From Caenorhabditis remanei (Eukaryota > Nematoda > Chromadorea > Rhabditida > Rhabditidae), in assembly GCF_010183535.1 (NCBI RefSeq), contig NC_071331.1, forward strand, positions 22,258,001 through 22,322,000: a DNA stretch of 64,000 nucleotides, written 5' to 3'. The translations under genes and the position numbers were made by a program. Under the pieces are notes generated by a model that was not told where the DNA came from, ran no database searches, and saw only the letters and a list, made by a program, of their open reading frames with translations. This document shows, in pieces, positions 12,241 to 23,197 of this stretch (position 1 is the stretch's first letter; every line of letters begins with the position of its first letter).

Positions 12241-13320
12241 AAATTTCGAAAATAATGTTTTCCAAAAAAGTCAAAAACGACCTTTTTTTAGCATTTTTGG
12301 GCTTAAAATGCTGTTTTTTTACGAAGTTTTTATTGGAAACGCTTTTCCAGCATTTTTCGTTTAAAAAAATGCTAAATTTCAATGGTTTTTCGCTCATTTT
12401 TGGAATTTTTTCCAAAAAATGACAAATTTCAACGGTTTTTTGGCATTTTTCCTTTCTGAAAATGCTCTTATTCTATCTGAAAACTGAAAATTCCGTTTTT
12501 CCTTGTTCTCAGCTTTCAGAAAAGTACCCACAAGCCTATATTCCGATAATATTGGGTCCCACCACGAAAACTACAGTAACCCGGGCGGTTTTCGTGTCGA
12601 GACCCGATTTGCTCGGAACCTGGGCTTGTGGGTACTTTTATGAAAGCTCTTGAGAAGGGGAATATGATGGTAGCATTGAAAATGAGTAAATCTGGAAATT
12701 CTGAAAATTTTAGAACAGACAAAAACATTTCGAATTTTTTTAAAGTGTGAGAAGACTGATGGTCTAGTCCGAATGAGTTTATTTAGAATAGAGTCAAGGC
12801 ATAGAATTATGAGTCGGTCGAAGCTTGTCTTGTGGTGTAGCGAGGTGCTCCTTTTGTACTGCGGCTCCTGGAATAATAATCTTATAAATCGCGGGGGATT
12901 GAGAGGAGTTGGGAGACAGTGACTATTAGATTGCCTTGGAAAAAAAAATCCAAAACAGCCAAAATTAACCTAAAAACTTAGAAAATTCCATTCCATGGCC
13001 TAGAAAACCAAACCTTGTTCCGCCAAATCTTGAAATTATTGTGATATTCGTTTTCAGCTTGTTGAGACAGTTCATAAAAGTACCCACAAGCCTATACAGA
13101 GTCTCGACACAATTAACGGCGGGTTACTGTAGTTTTCGTGGTGGCTACATGGGCGTGTCGGAAAGTTAAGAACGAGCTGAAAACGAATATAACAATTAAA
13201 AATGCTAAAATCTCAGATTTCCGAAAACTTTAAAAAGACAAAAATCCAGGGTTTTGTTCGTTTTTCGTCTGTGTCCGGATGTCCTGATTTTCCACTTTCC
13301 GAACCATTTTTCTAACTATT
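12241..13320. repeat. Intergenic repeats downstream of the thioredoxin-like gene
   Basis: 12285-12730 is a second copy of the block at 11030-11475, so the thioredoxin-like gene is bracketed by direct repeats of about 440 bases. Each contains one palindromic element (here about 12505-12660). A degenerate palindromic copy lies at about 13055-13185. Between them, 12740-12930 is non-repetitive in this window and has no convincing ORF. Confidence 0.55.
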
Positions 13321-14094
13321 CACAGTCTCCCAGACTCCGAGTAAGAACTGCAATGAAATTTTTGATCTACCCTCATGAAACGAAAATTTGAGAAATTAGT
13401 AGGTCTAAAACGTTATTACTTTAATTTTTAGCGTAAAGCTCATGGTCAGAAGTAAGAAAATTTCAGTTTTAGAATTATTCTGAGAGAATTATCCACCCAT
13501 TCAATCCAAAAAATCCTGGTTTCATAGTGGAAAAGGCAATTTTTCATTTTGATTTCGGAAAAATCTACGGGATTTGTTCATTTCTCAACATTATCCAACG
13601 AATGATTGCTCAAATCGTGCTCCGGAGATTTGTTCACATTTCTGTAGGACGGTTTTTCAATTTGCTCATTAGTTTTCGAGAAAATAACAAAAAATTGAAA
13701 GAAATTCGGAATTTGATCGATTTCTCGAAAACTAATGAGCAAATTGAAAAACCGTCCTACAGAAATGTGAACAAATCTCCGGAGCACGATTTGAGAAATC
13801 ATTCGTTGGATAGTATTGAAAAATAAACAAATCCCGTAGATTTTTCCGAAATCAAAATGAAAAATTGCCATTTCGACTTGAAATAATATATGAAACGAGG
13901 ATTTTTTGGATTGAATGGGTGGATAATGCTCTCAGAATAATTCTAAAACTGAAATTTTCTTACTTCTGACCATGAGCTTTACGCTAAAAATTAAAGTAAT
14001 AACGTTTTAGACCTGCTAATTTCTCAAATTTTCGTTTCATGAGGGTAGATCAAAAATTTCATTGCAGTTCTTCTTCGGAGTCTGGGAGACTGTG
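13321..14094. mobile_element. 774 bp palindromic foldback element with 5-base target duplication
   Basis: The left arm begins CACAGTCTCCCAGACTCCG and the right arm ends with its complement. The arms are about 360 bases each and nearly identical, with a spacer of about 37 bases near 13685-13720. CTATT stands immediately outside both ends (13316-13320 and 14095-14099), which fits a 5-base target-site duplication. The element encodes no transposase. The near-identical ORFs on its two strands simply reflect the palindrome. Confidence 0.85.
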
Positions 14095-14127
14095 CTATTG
14101 ACAACTTTTAAGAAAATTCTAAGATAC

Positions 14128-14599
14128 CTTTTGAATCTCGTTGGCGGCGTCCCTTGGACAGGTGTTCCATGAATCTTCGCCAGATTTTTCGGCATTCGGT
14201 CGGTTAGCCAGTTGCCACGACGATGCGGTTGACGTCTCCGGGGAAGGGAGATTGAGGAAGATGTCTCTTATGGTAAACTTTATTGTGTTCCCATGTTGCA
14301 GTGTCATGATGTCTTTGACAAGATTCGCGACTACGCTTGGTGGTCAACTTTGACCGATTTCCAGTTAGCTTTTTGCCCCAATTCGTATAAGTTGAAGTTC
14401 CATGTCTGAAATCAATATCTTTTGAAGAATTTTCAAATAAATAGTCTACAAATCAGTTGCCAATGGTTCCATTTGTTTGACTCCGAATATTTTTTGAATA
14501 TTTCTCTTTTTTTTTTATTTCGATAGCTTCAAATGCCGTTGGTCCTGTTCTCACCGTAATGGCGAATGCCGCAAGGAAAATGATCGTGACCTTCATCAT
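14128..14599 (-). pseudogene. Decayed or mis-assembled secreted-protein gene
   Basis: On the minus strand a methionine at 14599 opens MMKVTIIFLAAFAITVRT, a good signal peptide, followed by a lysine-rich stretch and KYSESNKWNHWQLI. A 44-base intron-like gap with GTAGAC and TTTCAG ends follows. The next exon-like piece reads NFNLYELGQKANWKS, then stops. A frame change near 14340 re-opens VVANLVKDIMTLQHGNTIKF and runs to DAANEIQK at a GTATCT donor (14127). I do not recognise the family. The frames do not join without at least one base change, and the 3' exons would have to lie beyond the palindrome inserted at 13321-14094. It could be a pseudogene or an indel-damaged real gene. Confidence 0.4.
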
Positions 14600-14609
14600 G
14601 ATTGAATGT

Positions 14610-15294
14610 TGGATATATCCTTCTAAAAATAAAAAACCGTTACAGACTCTCGAAACATTTCAAAAATCCCAATTTTCCCAAAAATTCACTTTTTTTGTTA
14701 GTCCAATCTATAAATTAACACGATTTTCAGACTCAGCTCGGTTAGTGCTTTCAGAAAATTACCCACAAGCCTAGATTCCGATCACTTTGGTCTCGAGACG
14801 ATTTACGACGGGTTACTGTAGTTTTCGTGGTGGGACCCAATGAGAACCGAATATAGGCTTGTGGGTACTTTTCTGAAAGCTCTCAAGCCGCTGAATCTGA
14901 AAATATCACTTTTGATGATGTAGAGTTAAACCCAGTCTCCAAAGGGATCATTTTTTCAGCAAGTTTTTTTTCCAAAAATACCTAAAAATCCAAAACTAGT
15001 CCCCCAACCTCAAAACAAATTACATATTTGGAATCAGTGAGTCGAGAGCTTTTAGAAAAGTACCCACAAGCCCAGGTTTCGAGCAATTTGGGTCCCAGCA
15101 CGAAAACTACAGTAACCCAAAGGCGCATGGACCTAAAAACTCAAAATGCTCCAAACCCTATCATGATTATACTCATTCAAACCGTCTAGACACGTTGAAT
15201 CAGAAAATCATAATTTCAGTGAGCTGGAACAAAATCTGATTGAGTTATGACAGTTTTAGTAATTTTGGGATTTTCGGCAATTTTCGAAAATCTC
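14610..15294. repeat. Intergenic repeats
   Basis: Palindromic elements lie at about 14735-14895 and 15040-15200, the second with one arm of the TATAATCATGA type. No gene is seen. Confidence 0.5.
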
Positions 15295-17570
15295 TAACTT
15301 TATTGGTTTCGTATGTTTTTGAGTTATTTAAAGTGGAAAGTATGAAGAAAATGTTGAACTATTCGCGAAAGATAATTCAATATGTTTGAAACACTATAAA
15401 ATTACAGTAACCCGTTCGGTTCGTGGTGAGACCCTACCATAGTTAAAACACGTTTCAGACTCACCGTTTTCCTTCAAAAACCATCAAATAATTCCATAAA
15501 AATCAAGAGGGACCGAGCCATACAGAAGGCAGTCTAATAGAATATTAAGAATTCAATAAAAATAGAAAGAGGCCATTATTCCGTTAATTAGCCTAGTAGA
15601 GAGAAAGAAAACGTAATGAATGGGTCGGCGGGGGGTGGCATAAGCATTCTGAGGGGGCGTGGCCTAGCAAAAATGCAGACATGTTAGTATATAGTCTGGT
15701 AAAGGTGGCGTCTACTCGTGAGTCATCTATGTATAGAAAAGAGAGAGAGTGTACTTCTATGAAGAGACCCAGACAGACAGATATACAACAAACAGTAGTC
15801 GTCGCCGTGACTCGAGAAAAATATTATTTTTGTATCAAAAAAATTGGTCTCCTCAAACTGATAATCCTGTCTGAAATCCCTATGAAGATAGCTCTCATTT
15901 CGCTAATTCCAGTGATACCAAACATGATACCGCTGGGGTGACGTTGACGCGTTTTACAGGAATTTGACAAGTATGCGAAAATTGGACGTTAATTCACATA
16001 GTAAGAGATTTTCGAAAATTTATTAAAATCCAAACATTTTTCGGTCTCCCACCACGAAAATGACGGGGTTACTGTAGTCTTCTCGGTGGGAACCAAGATT
16101 TTTGAAGTTTTCAGGAGCGTATTCACACATTTTCCACTTTAAATCGATCAAAAATAAAGAAAACCAATAAAGTTTGAGATTTTCGAAAATTTACGATTTA
16201 TTTTTTTAACAAAAATATTAAAACTATCGCAACTCACTCAGATTTTGTTCTAGCTTTCTGAAATTTTGATTTTTGGATTCAGCGAGTCTAGACGGTTCGA
16301 ATGAGTATAATCATGATAGGATTTGAAGCTTTTTGGTATCCATGCGTCTTTAAATCTGGGGGTACTGTAGTTTTCGTGGTGGGACCCAATGTAAACAGAA
16401 TATAGGCTTGTGAGTACTTTTCTGAAAGCTCAAAATGAGATGAATTCATATACGCCGTTAAAAATATAAAAAATCCTATTATCGACGTATTTTCTGGCCA
16501 AAAATTCACAATTTTCAGTTTTTGATCGAAAATTTTGTGATTTTTGACGAAAAACTAGATATCCGTCCTTTTCCGGTAAAAAATGATTTCGCTGATTCCA
16601 GTGATACCAAACATGATAGCCGCTGGCGTGACGTTGACGCGTTTTACAGGAATTATTGTATTGGTAACGTTAAATTTGAGCCGGGTTTATCAGAACTAAC
16701 ATTTTTGAAATCAGCGAGTCTAGACGGTTGGAATGAATATAATCGATGATGTCCATGCGCCTTTAAACACGGGTTACTGTAGTTTTCGTGGTGGGACCCT
16801 ACCATAGGGTACTTTTCTGAACCGTCTTAACGAGCTGAGTCTGAAAATCATGTCAAGGACAAACAGAATTTTCGAAAAGTTTCGAAAATCTGTAACTTTT
16901 TCATTTTTTAGTGTTTTAGGGATGATTTTTAGTGTAATCAACGCGTAATTATGTGATCTCAATGAAAAAATACTTTATATTTTTCAGGGTTTTTCAAATT
17001 CAACAAGTCAAGACGATTTCTGAGTCGCTACGCAGCCAAATTGCCAAAAGCCCAAAGAATGTTTCCCGAACTGATTTTCGAAACGTTTCGAAAATTTGAA
17101 TTTTACAAAATCCACTTTATCCTATCAAATCGATTTGAAACAGTCTAAAATTTGTATTTTGAGCTTAAGTGAGTCCTGAGCTTTCAGAAAAGTACCCACA
17201 AGACTATATTCTGATTAAATTGGGTCCCACCACGAAAACTACAGTAACCCGGGCGGTTTTCGTGTCGAGACCCAAAGTGAATGGAATATAGGCTTGTGGG
17301 TACTTTTCTGAAAGCTGAAAATGAGCTGAATTCATGTATACCGATAAAAATGTAAAAATCGCGGCAAAAATCCCAAAAATTCACAATTTTCACACTTCCT
17401 ACGCAGCCAAATTGCCAAAAGCCCAAAGAATGTTTCCCGAAATTCAATTCCATTTCATTTTCATATCAATTTTCTGTCATCGCTTGCCCCCGCTGACTCA
17501 TATCTCTCTGACACCGTCCCATCGATATTACATTTCTGTGGGAATAAAAAGTTTATTGAAAGATAAAAGA
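15295..17570. repeat. Segmental copy of DDX1 intron DNA with exon-like fragments
   Basis: 15295-16585 repeats the order of 8795-9895 with about 300 extra bases at 15660-15970. 17170-17396 repeats 10010-10236. Palindromic elements lie at about 16275-16445 and 17170-17330. Two coding-looking scraps each occur twice: TCGCTGATTCCAGTGATACC with its continuation at 16586-16650 (and 15896-15960), and YAAKLPKAQRMFPE at 17023-17068 and 17400-17445. None has a continuous ORF with proper splice sites. Confidence 0.5.
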
Positions 17571-18240
17571 TAAGCTCTTGCCTCTGCCTGCGGAGCCAGA
17601 CAGAAAATGTGTGGGCAAAAGAATTCAATTAAAACAGATGGAAAGAATGATTCACGGCTGCAAAACTATGAATCATTCGGGAGCCTTGCTCCTAAGCCAC
17701 GCCCCCTCTCTTCTCTATCAGAATTCTTTTGAAAAAAGACACATTCATTACGTTCTCTTTTCGGCTGTTTAACGGAATAATGGCCCCCTCGACTTTTATT
17801 TTTTCTAAATTCTTCTGGTTTCAATTCTATTAGACTGCCTTCTGTATGGCTCGGTCGTCTTGATTTTTATGGAATTATTAATTGGATTTGATGGTTTTTG
17901 GAGGAATAAGGTGAGTCTAAAACTGTTATAACTCTCTCAGAATTGATCCAAATCAATCAAAACCTGAAAATTTCAAATCACTGAGTCGAGAGCTTTCAGA
18001 AAAGTACCCACAAGCCTATGTTCCGTCTTAAGTGGCTCCTACCACGAAAACTACAGTAACCCGAGCGGTTTTCGTTTCGAGACCCAAAGTGAATAGAATA
18101 TAGGCTTGTGGGTACTTTTCTGAACGCTCTCGGCTAGCTGGAAATAAATATAATAATTTCATGTTAAACGGACTGAATCTGAAAGAGTTACGTCTATTTC
18201 AATGAAATCTGAGATTTCAGAAAAAATCGAAAAACCTCTC
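17571..18240. repeat. Inverted copy of an intergenic block plus palindromic element
   Basis: 17695-17925 is the inverted counterpart of 8940-9200 and 15455-15660, recognisable by GGCTCGGTCGTCTTGATTTT and TAACGGAATAATGGCC. A palindromic element follows at about 17980-18140. No gene is seen. Confidence 0.5.
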
Positions 18241-18289
18241 TATCACAAACAGTTTGTTAAGAGGCGTTGTCTGTAACATAGTTGTACGG

Positions 18290-18435
18290 AATGCCATTTT
18301 CCGAAAAACCGGAATCCGGAATCCGGAACCGGAATCAAAATTTTCATTTTCCGGAATCCGAAATCCGGAACCGGAATGACGAAAAAACCCGGGATTCCGG
18401 AATTTCGGAATCCGGAATCCGGATTCCGGACAACT
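18290..18435. repeat. GGAATCCGGAATCCGG inverted repeat cluster
   Basis: Many copies of CGGAATCCGGAA or its complement are packed into about 140 bases, with dyad symmetry centred near 18370. The ORFs here are only the repeat read in several frames. Confidence 0.75.
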
Positions 18436-19110
18436 ATGGTCTGTAAGATGAGGATTCCTCTTGGCACAGTTGCAAAAAGTTGTTTCAATCCGAACTCTTT
18501 TCACAGCATGCGTACCCCTATGGTAGTGGTTCACAAAAAATATGTCATCAGTCCCCTATGACGTCATCCTGGGAAAATATGACCAATAATTGACTTTTCA
18601 CCCAAAAATTCATAAAAATTTCAATTTTTCAAATAACTTTGTGAAACTTTCGGTACATGTTAGGAGTGTTTTTGACTACCCGAAACCGTTCAGTTAAACT
18701 TCATTTTCATGTTTTTTCAACTTTTCTCGAAAATTCCCTCTAGAAGCCATAAAATTTCAAATCGTATTCATATTCCCCGCAAAATGTTCTATTATATGCA
18801 ATTGAAATCATCAAAAAGTAGGGGGACCATTTTGAGATATTTCGATTTTTTCAAAAATCACATAAGGGAAAAAAGTTTAGTTCATTCGATTCTACACCGT
18901 TGATTACATAACGAGACCAAATTTCATAAAAATTGGTTCATCCAAACTCGAGTTACACGCCTTCAAACATGCCAGATACCCCCGCGGAGAAAAAATATTA
19001 GGCTCCGCCCCCTCGCGCTGCCTAACCATAGTCCTTTTTTGTGATCGTTTAGACCTGATCTTTATTGATTCCAAGAGCTTTTTCAAGTTTATAAAACTAT
19101 ATATTTAAAG
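18436..19110. other. Unassigned stretch
   Basis: Non-palindromic sequence without a convincing ORF. The segment at 18910-19090, with CATAACGAGACCAAATTTCAT and the GC-rich CTCCGCCCCCTCGCG, has the look of an old dispersed repeat. I see no gene. Confidence 0.3.
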
Positions 19111-19803
19111 GTTGCTCCTTCCGATGGAACGTTCACAGCTCGTGAACTTTTCTCATACCACGAAACTCCGACTGCTGAAGTATACACCGACAAGGACGTA
19201 GTTGTTCAATGTGAAGACCCGAAGAAAGTCGGATCTCATTATCACTGTGCTACTGTCGAAGGGAACTGCAATGTTGCTGTCAAAGTGGCCGGAGTCTTCG
19301 AATTCCCGATGAAGGGCGCGTCTTTTGTTGCCACCACATCAAAGGTTAGAGCTTAGAAATTACATTTGAAAAAAGAAATTATATTTCAGATGTATTCGAT
19401 AATCAATGCGACAGGAACATTCCTGATGCCTTCGTCCGGACAGATGCTTGTACGTCTCCCTACATCAACAATGCTTGATATTGGAGGTGTTAAAACATAA
19501 GAGGTCGCTCAGACGTGCTGGAACTGAAGCCAGTATTTGTGGCAGACCAGGCTCTCAGGATTGAAGCATTCAGACGTCGAGAGAGTTAAAGAAGAGATGA
19601 GAAACTTTGAAAAGAACAGTCGATTTCTCCATGCAGCCCACGACGAAATCGGCTACCAGATACAATACACTCTCATTGTTTTGGCTGGTATTAGTTTTTG
19701 TTGTGTGTTGTTCTTTTTTCGTTTGGTGTGCCAGAGACCGCTTGGTACTCTAACAAGAAATTTCGTGCTTGTCAGAGTGACGGTTCCCATTGACATGTTG
19801 TAA
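19111..19803 (+). pseudogene. Broken gene for a membrane-anchored, cysteine-containing protein
   Basis: 19111-19344 reads open from a TTTAAAG acceptor-like end to a GTTAGA donor, with VVVQCEDPKKVGSHYHC, EGNCNVAVKVAGVFEF and FPMKGASFVATTSK. The second exon, 19390-19500, ends in TAA. Further coding-like sequence continues downstream but needs frame changes. It ends in a coil (HSDVERVKEEMRNFEK), a hydrophobic transmembrane segment (TLIVLAGISFCCVLFFF) and a short tail stopping at 19803. An ectodomain, coil, membrane anchor and short tail recalls the stem of envelope-like glycoproteins carried by some nematode LTR retroelements. I see no pol genes or LTRs nearby, so that remains a guess. An ordinary nematode membrane protein is equally possible. 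The stops make it non-functional as written. Confidence 0.4.
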
Positions 19804-19894
19804 GCAAAAGAGTGGAAAGTTTGTGATAATATTGATTGAATGAAATTTTATGCTGCATATTTTTAAAGTTTTTAATACACATTCGGATAGTATT

Positions 19895-20155
19895 TAACGG
19901 GCCGACACGGGCCGGGCCGGATGGCTATTCGTTATTGTGCCGCGGGCCGGACTAGAATGGCTTTTTTGGCCATTTTCGCGTTTTTTGTCACTTTTTCCCG
20001 GCCCGTGGCACAATAACAAATAGCCATCCGGCCCGTAGTAGGTCACGGAGATAGAACTCGTCGAGATCTACATTTTGGTATATTTTTCAGCTCATAATAT
20101 TCATTTTGACGGGAGTTACGAGCCGGCCCGGCCCGTTTCGGCCCGGTTTGCAAGT
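19895..20155. repeat. GGGCCGGGCCGG inverted repeat block
   Basis: GC-rich dyads (CGGGCCGGGCCGGATGGCTA and the complement near 20010-20030; GCCGGCCCGGCCCG near 20120) ending in TTTGCAAGTATG. The same family recurs at 22888-23165. Confidence 0.7.
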
Positions 20156-20446
20156 ATGAAAACACGGACTATTCTATTAGCGCCCAAGCGAGAATTTTGA
20201 CTGTGGTCTCACATAAGGGTACTATTTTTGATCACACTCTCGAAAACGACTTCAGATTTTAACCAGCCACGAGGATAGAGTATACCGTATGTAAACATAT
20301 TTTTTCATATTCTCAATCTCTATATTCTTGATGATGGGGAAATCGGGATGGGTCCAGAAAGGGTGGAGGAGCAGTGGGGCTTTTGACTCATAGTGTGTGG
20401 GTGAAAGTGAAAAGAAAACACGAAGAAAAGTTTATTAACATCAACA

Positions 20447-22656
20447 TATAAGACGGCCGAAATTTCAAAATTTCTTGCTCACGAACTTATTTTCATAAAA
20501 ATTGAGAACTTTTGTTCTAGTACATATTTATTTTTTAGTTTTAGACTTCGTTCAAAAATGTGTGAAAAATCATGATGTAGAACAAATTTGCTTCACTTTG
20601 ATCTGTTCACGTCATTTTCTGTTCTTTTTTCATAGTTTGTTCAAAAGTACAGAATCGGTATGCATACCGATTCTGTACCAAAAAATTCCTCCAGAATCGG
20701 TATACTTTAAAAGGAAACACTTTAAGAGACAATCTCTGACTGGCTCGAGCATAGGCCTACAGGCCATGTTACACATAAACCAAAGGGTTCCGTTTTAGCT
20801 GATTTTTTGATATGTTACTACCCCAGGAATTCTAAGATTTTTATACCATACCAGATTAGGCTCCGCCCCCTTTGACCTACCGAAACGATCGATTGAAGTT
20901 GAAAAATGAAAATCTTTCTTTCGAAAGATAGTATCAAAATCTCTTCAGAAATGAATTGCCAGCCTCATTTTGTGCATTTTACAAGATAACTACTTTTTTC
21001 TAGCTCGCCTGCATCATATAGAAAAAATCAGTTTTTTGAAAAAATTGTCAATTTTTTCATGTTTTTTGGATTTTTCGGCTGGTCGAAGTACTGTGGTCCG
21101 AAGTAAATTTATGATGGTAAGATACGTATTTGTGATAACTATCTGAAAATATACAGACTTTCCCTAGATTCCACTGTCTAGAGGAGTTCTGATCAAAAAA
21201 GTGACTAAATTTGATGCATTTCGACGTACCCCACTCCATGGTAAAAAATGGCTGGGTGACGAAAATTAAAAATATCTCTGATTTGAGCTATTCAGAGTTA
21301 GAATAGTGCTAACACAACTTTTCAGACAATTCTAACCATGTTTCAGTGAGTTACAGACACCTCCTCCATTTTTTCGAATCAAAAAGTTTGAGCTCTCGTA
21401 ACTTTCCTAATTCTGACTTAAAATCTTAAAACTTCTGGAAACCAGTGGAAAATACTTCAAAAACGCAAATGAATAAATAAATGTCAAGTTTTGTCGTTTT
21501 TTTCAACTTTCGTTTCATATCATATAAGATAGCTTCATGTGTCTACGATAGGGAGGTATTCTAGGGCATGAAATGCCAGCATTCTTCTTTGTAATCAACT
21601 TTTAACTATTAATTTGGGTTTTTGAAGTATATTCCACTGTTTTCCAGAAGTTTCTAAGATTTTAAGTCAGAATTAGGAAAGTTACGAGAGCTCAAACTTT
21701 TTGATTCGAAAAAATGGAGGAGGTGTCTGTAACTCACTGAAACATGGTTAGAATTGTCTGAAAAGTTGTGTTAGCACTATTCTAACTTTGAATAGCTCAA
21801 ATCAGAGATATTTTTAATTTTCGTCACCCAACCATTTTTTACCATGGAGTGGGGTACGTCGAAATGCATCAAATTTAGTCACTTTTTTGATCATAACTCA
21901 CCTTGACAGTGGAATCTGGGGCAAGTCTTTATATTTTCAGATAGTTATCACTAATATGTATCTTACCATCATAAGTTTACTTCGGACCACAGTACTTCGA
22001 CCAGCCGAAAAATCCAAAAAACATGAAAAAATTGACAATTTTTTCAAAAAAACTGATTTTTTCTATATGATGCAGGCGAGCTAGAAAAAAGTAGTTATCT
22101 TGTAAAATGCACAAAATGAGGCTGGCAATTCATTTCTGAAGAGATTTTGATACTATCTTTCGAAAGAAAGATTTTCATTTTTCAACTTCAATCGATCGTT
22201 TAGGTAGTTCAAAGGGGGCGGAGCCTAATCTGGTATGGTATAAAAATCTTAGAATTCCTGGGGTAGTAACATATCATAAAATCAGCTAAAACGGAACCCT
22301 TTGGTTTATGTGTAACATGGCCTGTAGGCCTATGCTCGAGCCAGTCAGAGATTGTCTCTTAAAGTGTTTCCTTTTAAAGTATACCGATTCTGGAGGAATT
22401 TTTTGGTACAGAATCGGTATTGATACCGATTCTGTACTTTTGAACAAACTATGAAAAAAGAACAGAAAATGACGTGAACAGATCAAAGTGGGAAAACTCT
22501 GTGCTTCACGTGCAACTTTTTCTAGCAACTGCCAGTTTATTGCATAATCGTTCAAATTCACGGAAATATTGTACTTTCAGTACAGATTATTTACAGAAAT
22601 CTATTTTTTAATTCGCTAGCAAAAAATTTTGAAATTTCAACCGTCTTATATCATAG
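20447..22656. mobile_element. 2.2 kb near-perfect palindrome (foldback element)
   Basis: The inner arms run from 20594 to about 21468 and from about 21615 to 22490. They are close to identical in inverted orientation, with a spacer of about 145 bases near 21470-21614. Weaker outer inverted ends match TATAAGACGGNNGAAATTTCAAAATTT at about 20447 and 22656. The arms contain an internal small dyad, ACAGAATCGGTATGNATACC. The two long ORFs on opposite strands (20502-20798 and 22286-22561) are mirror images and not independent genes. No transposase is recognisable. Confidence 0.85.
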
Positions 22657-22690
22657 TTATCAGATGGGTGAGCCAAATCGTACAAGTTAT

Positions 22691-22858
22691 CTAGAAGATT
22701 GACGCAGCATGTTGTTTGAGTGTTGTCTTTGTAGCTGAAAAATACACTTTATTATTAAGATATGAAAACTTGTACCTAAAAAGCCTCCCAGCAGAGACGT
22801 TTTCACGATGTGCACCCACTCGCTAATGCTTGATTATGTTGATAGTTGAACTGGTGGA
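22691..22858 (-). pseudogene. Two terminal-exon-like pieces on the minus strand
   Basis: Reading leftward, an open stretch SEWVHIVKTSLLGGFL ends at a GTACAA donor (exon edge 22776). A 41-base intron with a TTTCAG acceptor follows, then ATKTTLKQHAASIF and a stop (22734-22691). The phases agree (1 to 1). No start or upstream exon is seen, because GC-rich repeat lies immediately upstream. It may be the tail of a gene cut by the neighbouring elements. I do not recognise a family. Confidence 0.27.
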
Positions 22859-22887
22859 TGTTGAGAAATAACGTGATCATATCCAGG

Positions 22888-23165
22888 CTTGCAAATTTAC
22901 GGCCCGGTTGAGAATTTTCAAGGCCCGGCCCGAAGGCCCGGCTTCAAAAAAATGGTACCTATTTTTTAGCAAATTTTTTAAAATTTTACCTTAAAAATTT
23001 CAATTTTTTGATGCATAACTATCTTTTGATTGAATTCTGAAGTATAGTCAAAAATTCGACATTTTTGGGAAAAAATTCAAATTTTCGTTCAAAATTTCAG
23101 TTCAAATTTTTCAGCCGGGCCGGGCCTTGGAAATTCTCGTCACGGCCCGGCCCGTTGCAAGTATG
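22888..23165. repeat. GGCCCGGCCCG palindromic block
   Basis: Begins CTTGCAAATTTACGGCCCGG and ends GGCCCGGCCCGTTGCAAGTA, so the whole 280 bases has terminal inverted repeats, with an AT-rich middle. It is related to 19895-20155. Confidence 0.7.
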
Positions 23166-23197
23166 ATCATATCCCTCTCCAATACACGGATTTTCTT

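Noticed and set aside
13527..13871. Overlapping 99- and 97-codon ORFs on opposite strands with the same translation
   Set aside because: They are a direct consequence of the palindromic element at 13321-14094.
16522..16749. A 75-codon ORF containing SDTKHDSRWRDVDAFYRN
   Set aside because: Protein-like in part, but it overlaps the widespread TTGACGCGTTTT repeat and a duplicated intron block, with no start or splice signal.
18243..18534. Two minus-strand ORFs rich in PDSGFR and GFRIP
   Set aside because: They are the GGAATCCGG repeat translated in two frames.
20502..20798. A 98-codon ORF with a near-identical twin on the other strand at 22286-22561
   Set aside because: Both are the two arms of the same palindrome read in opposite directions. 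The composition and lack of any signal or domain argue against a gene.
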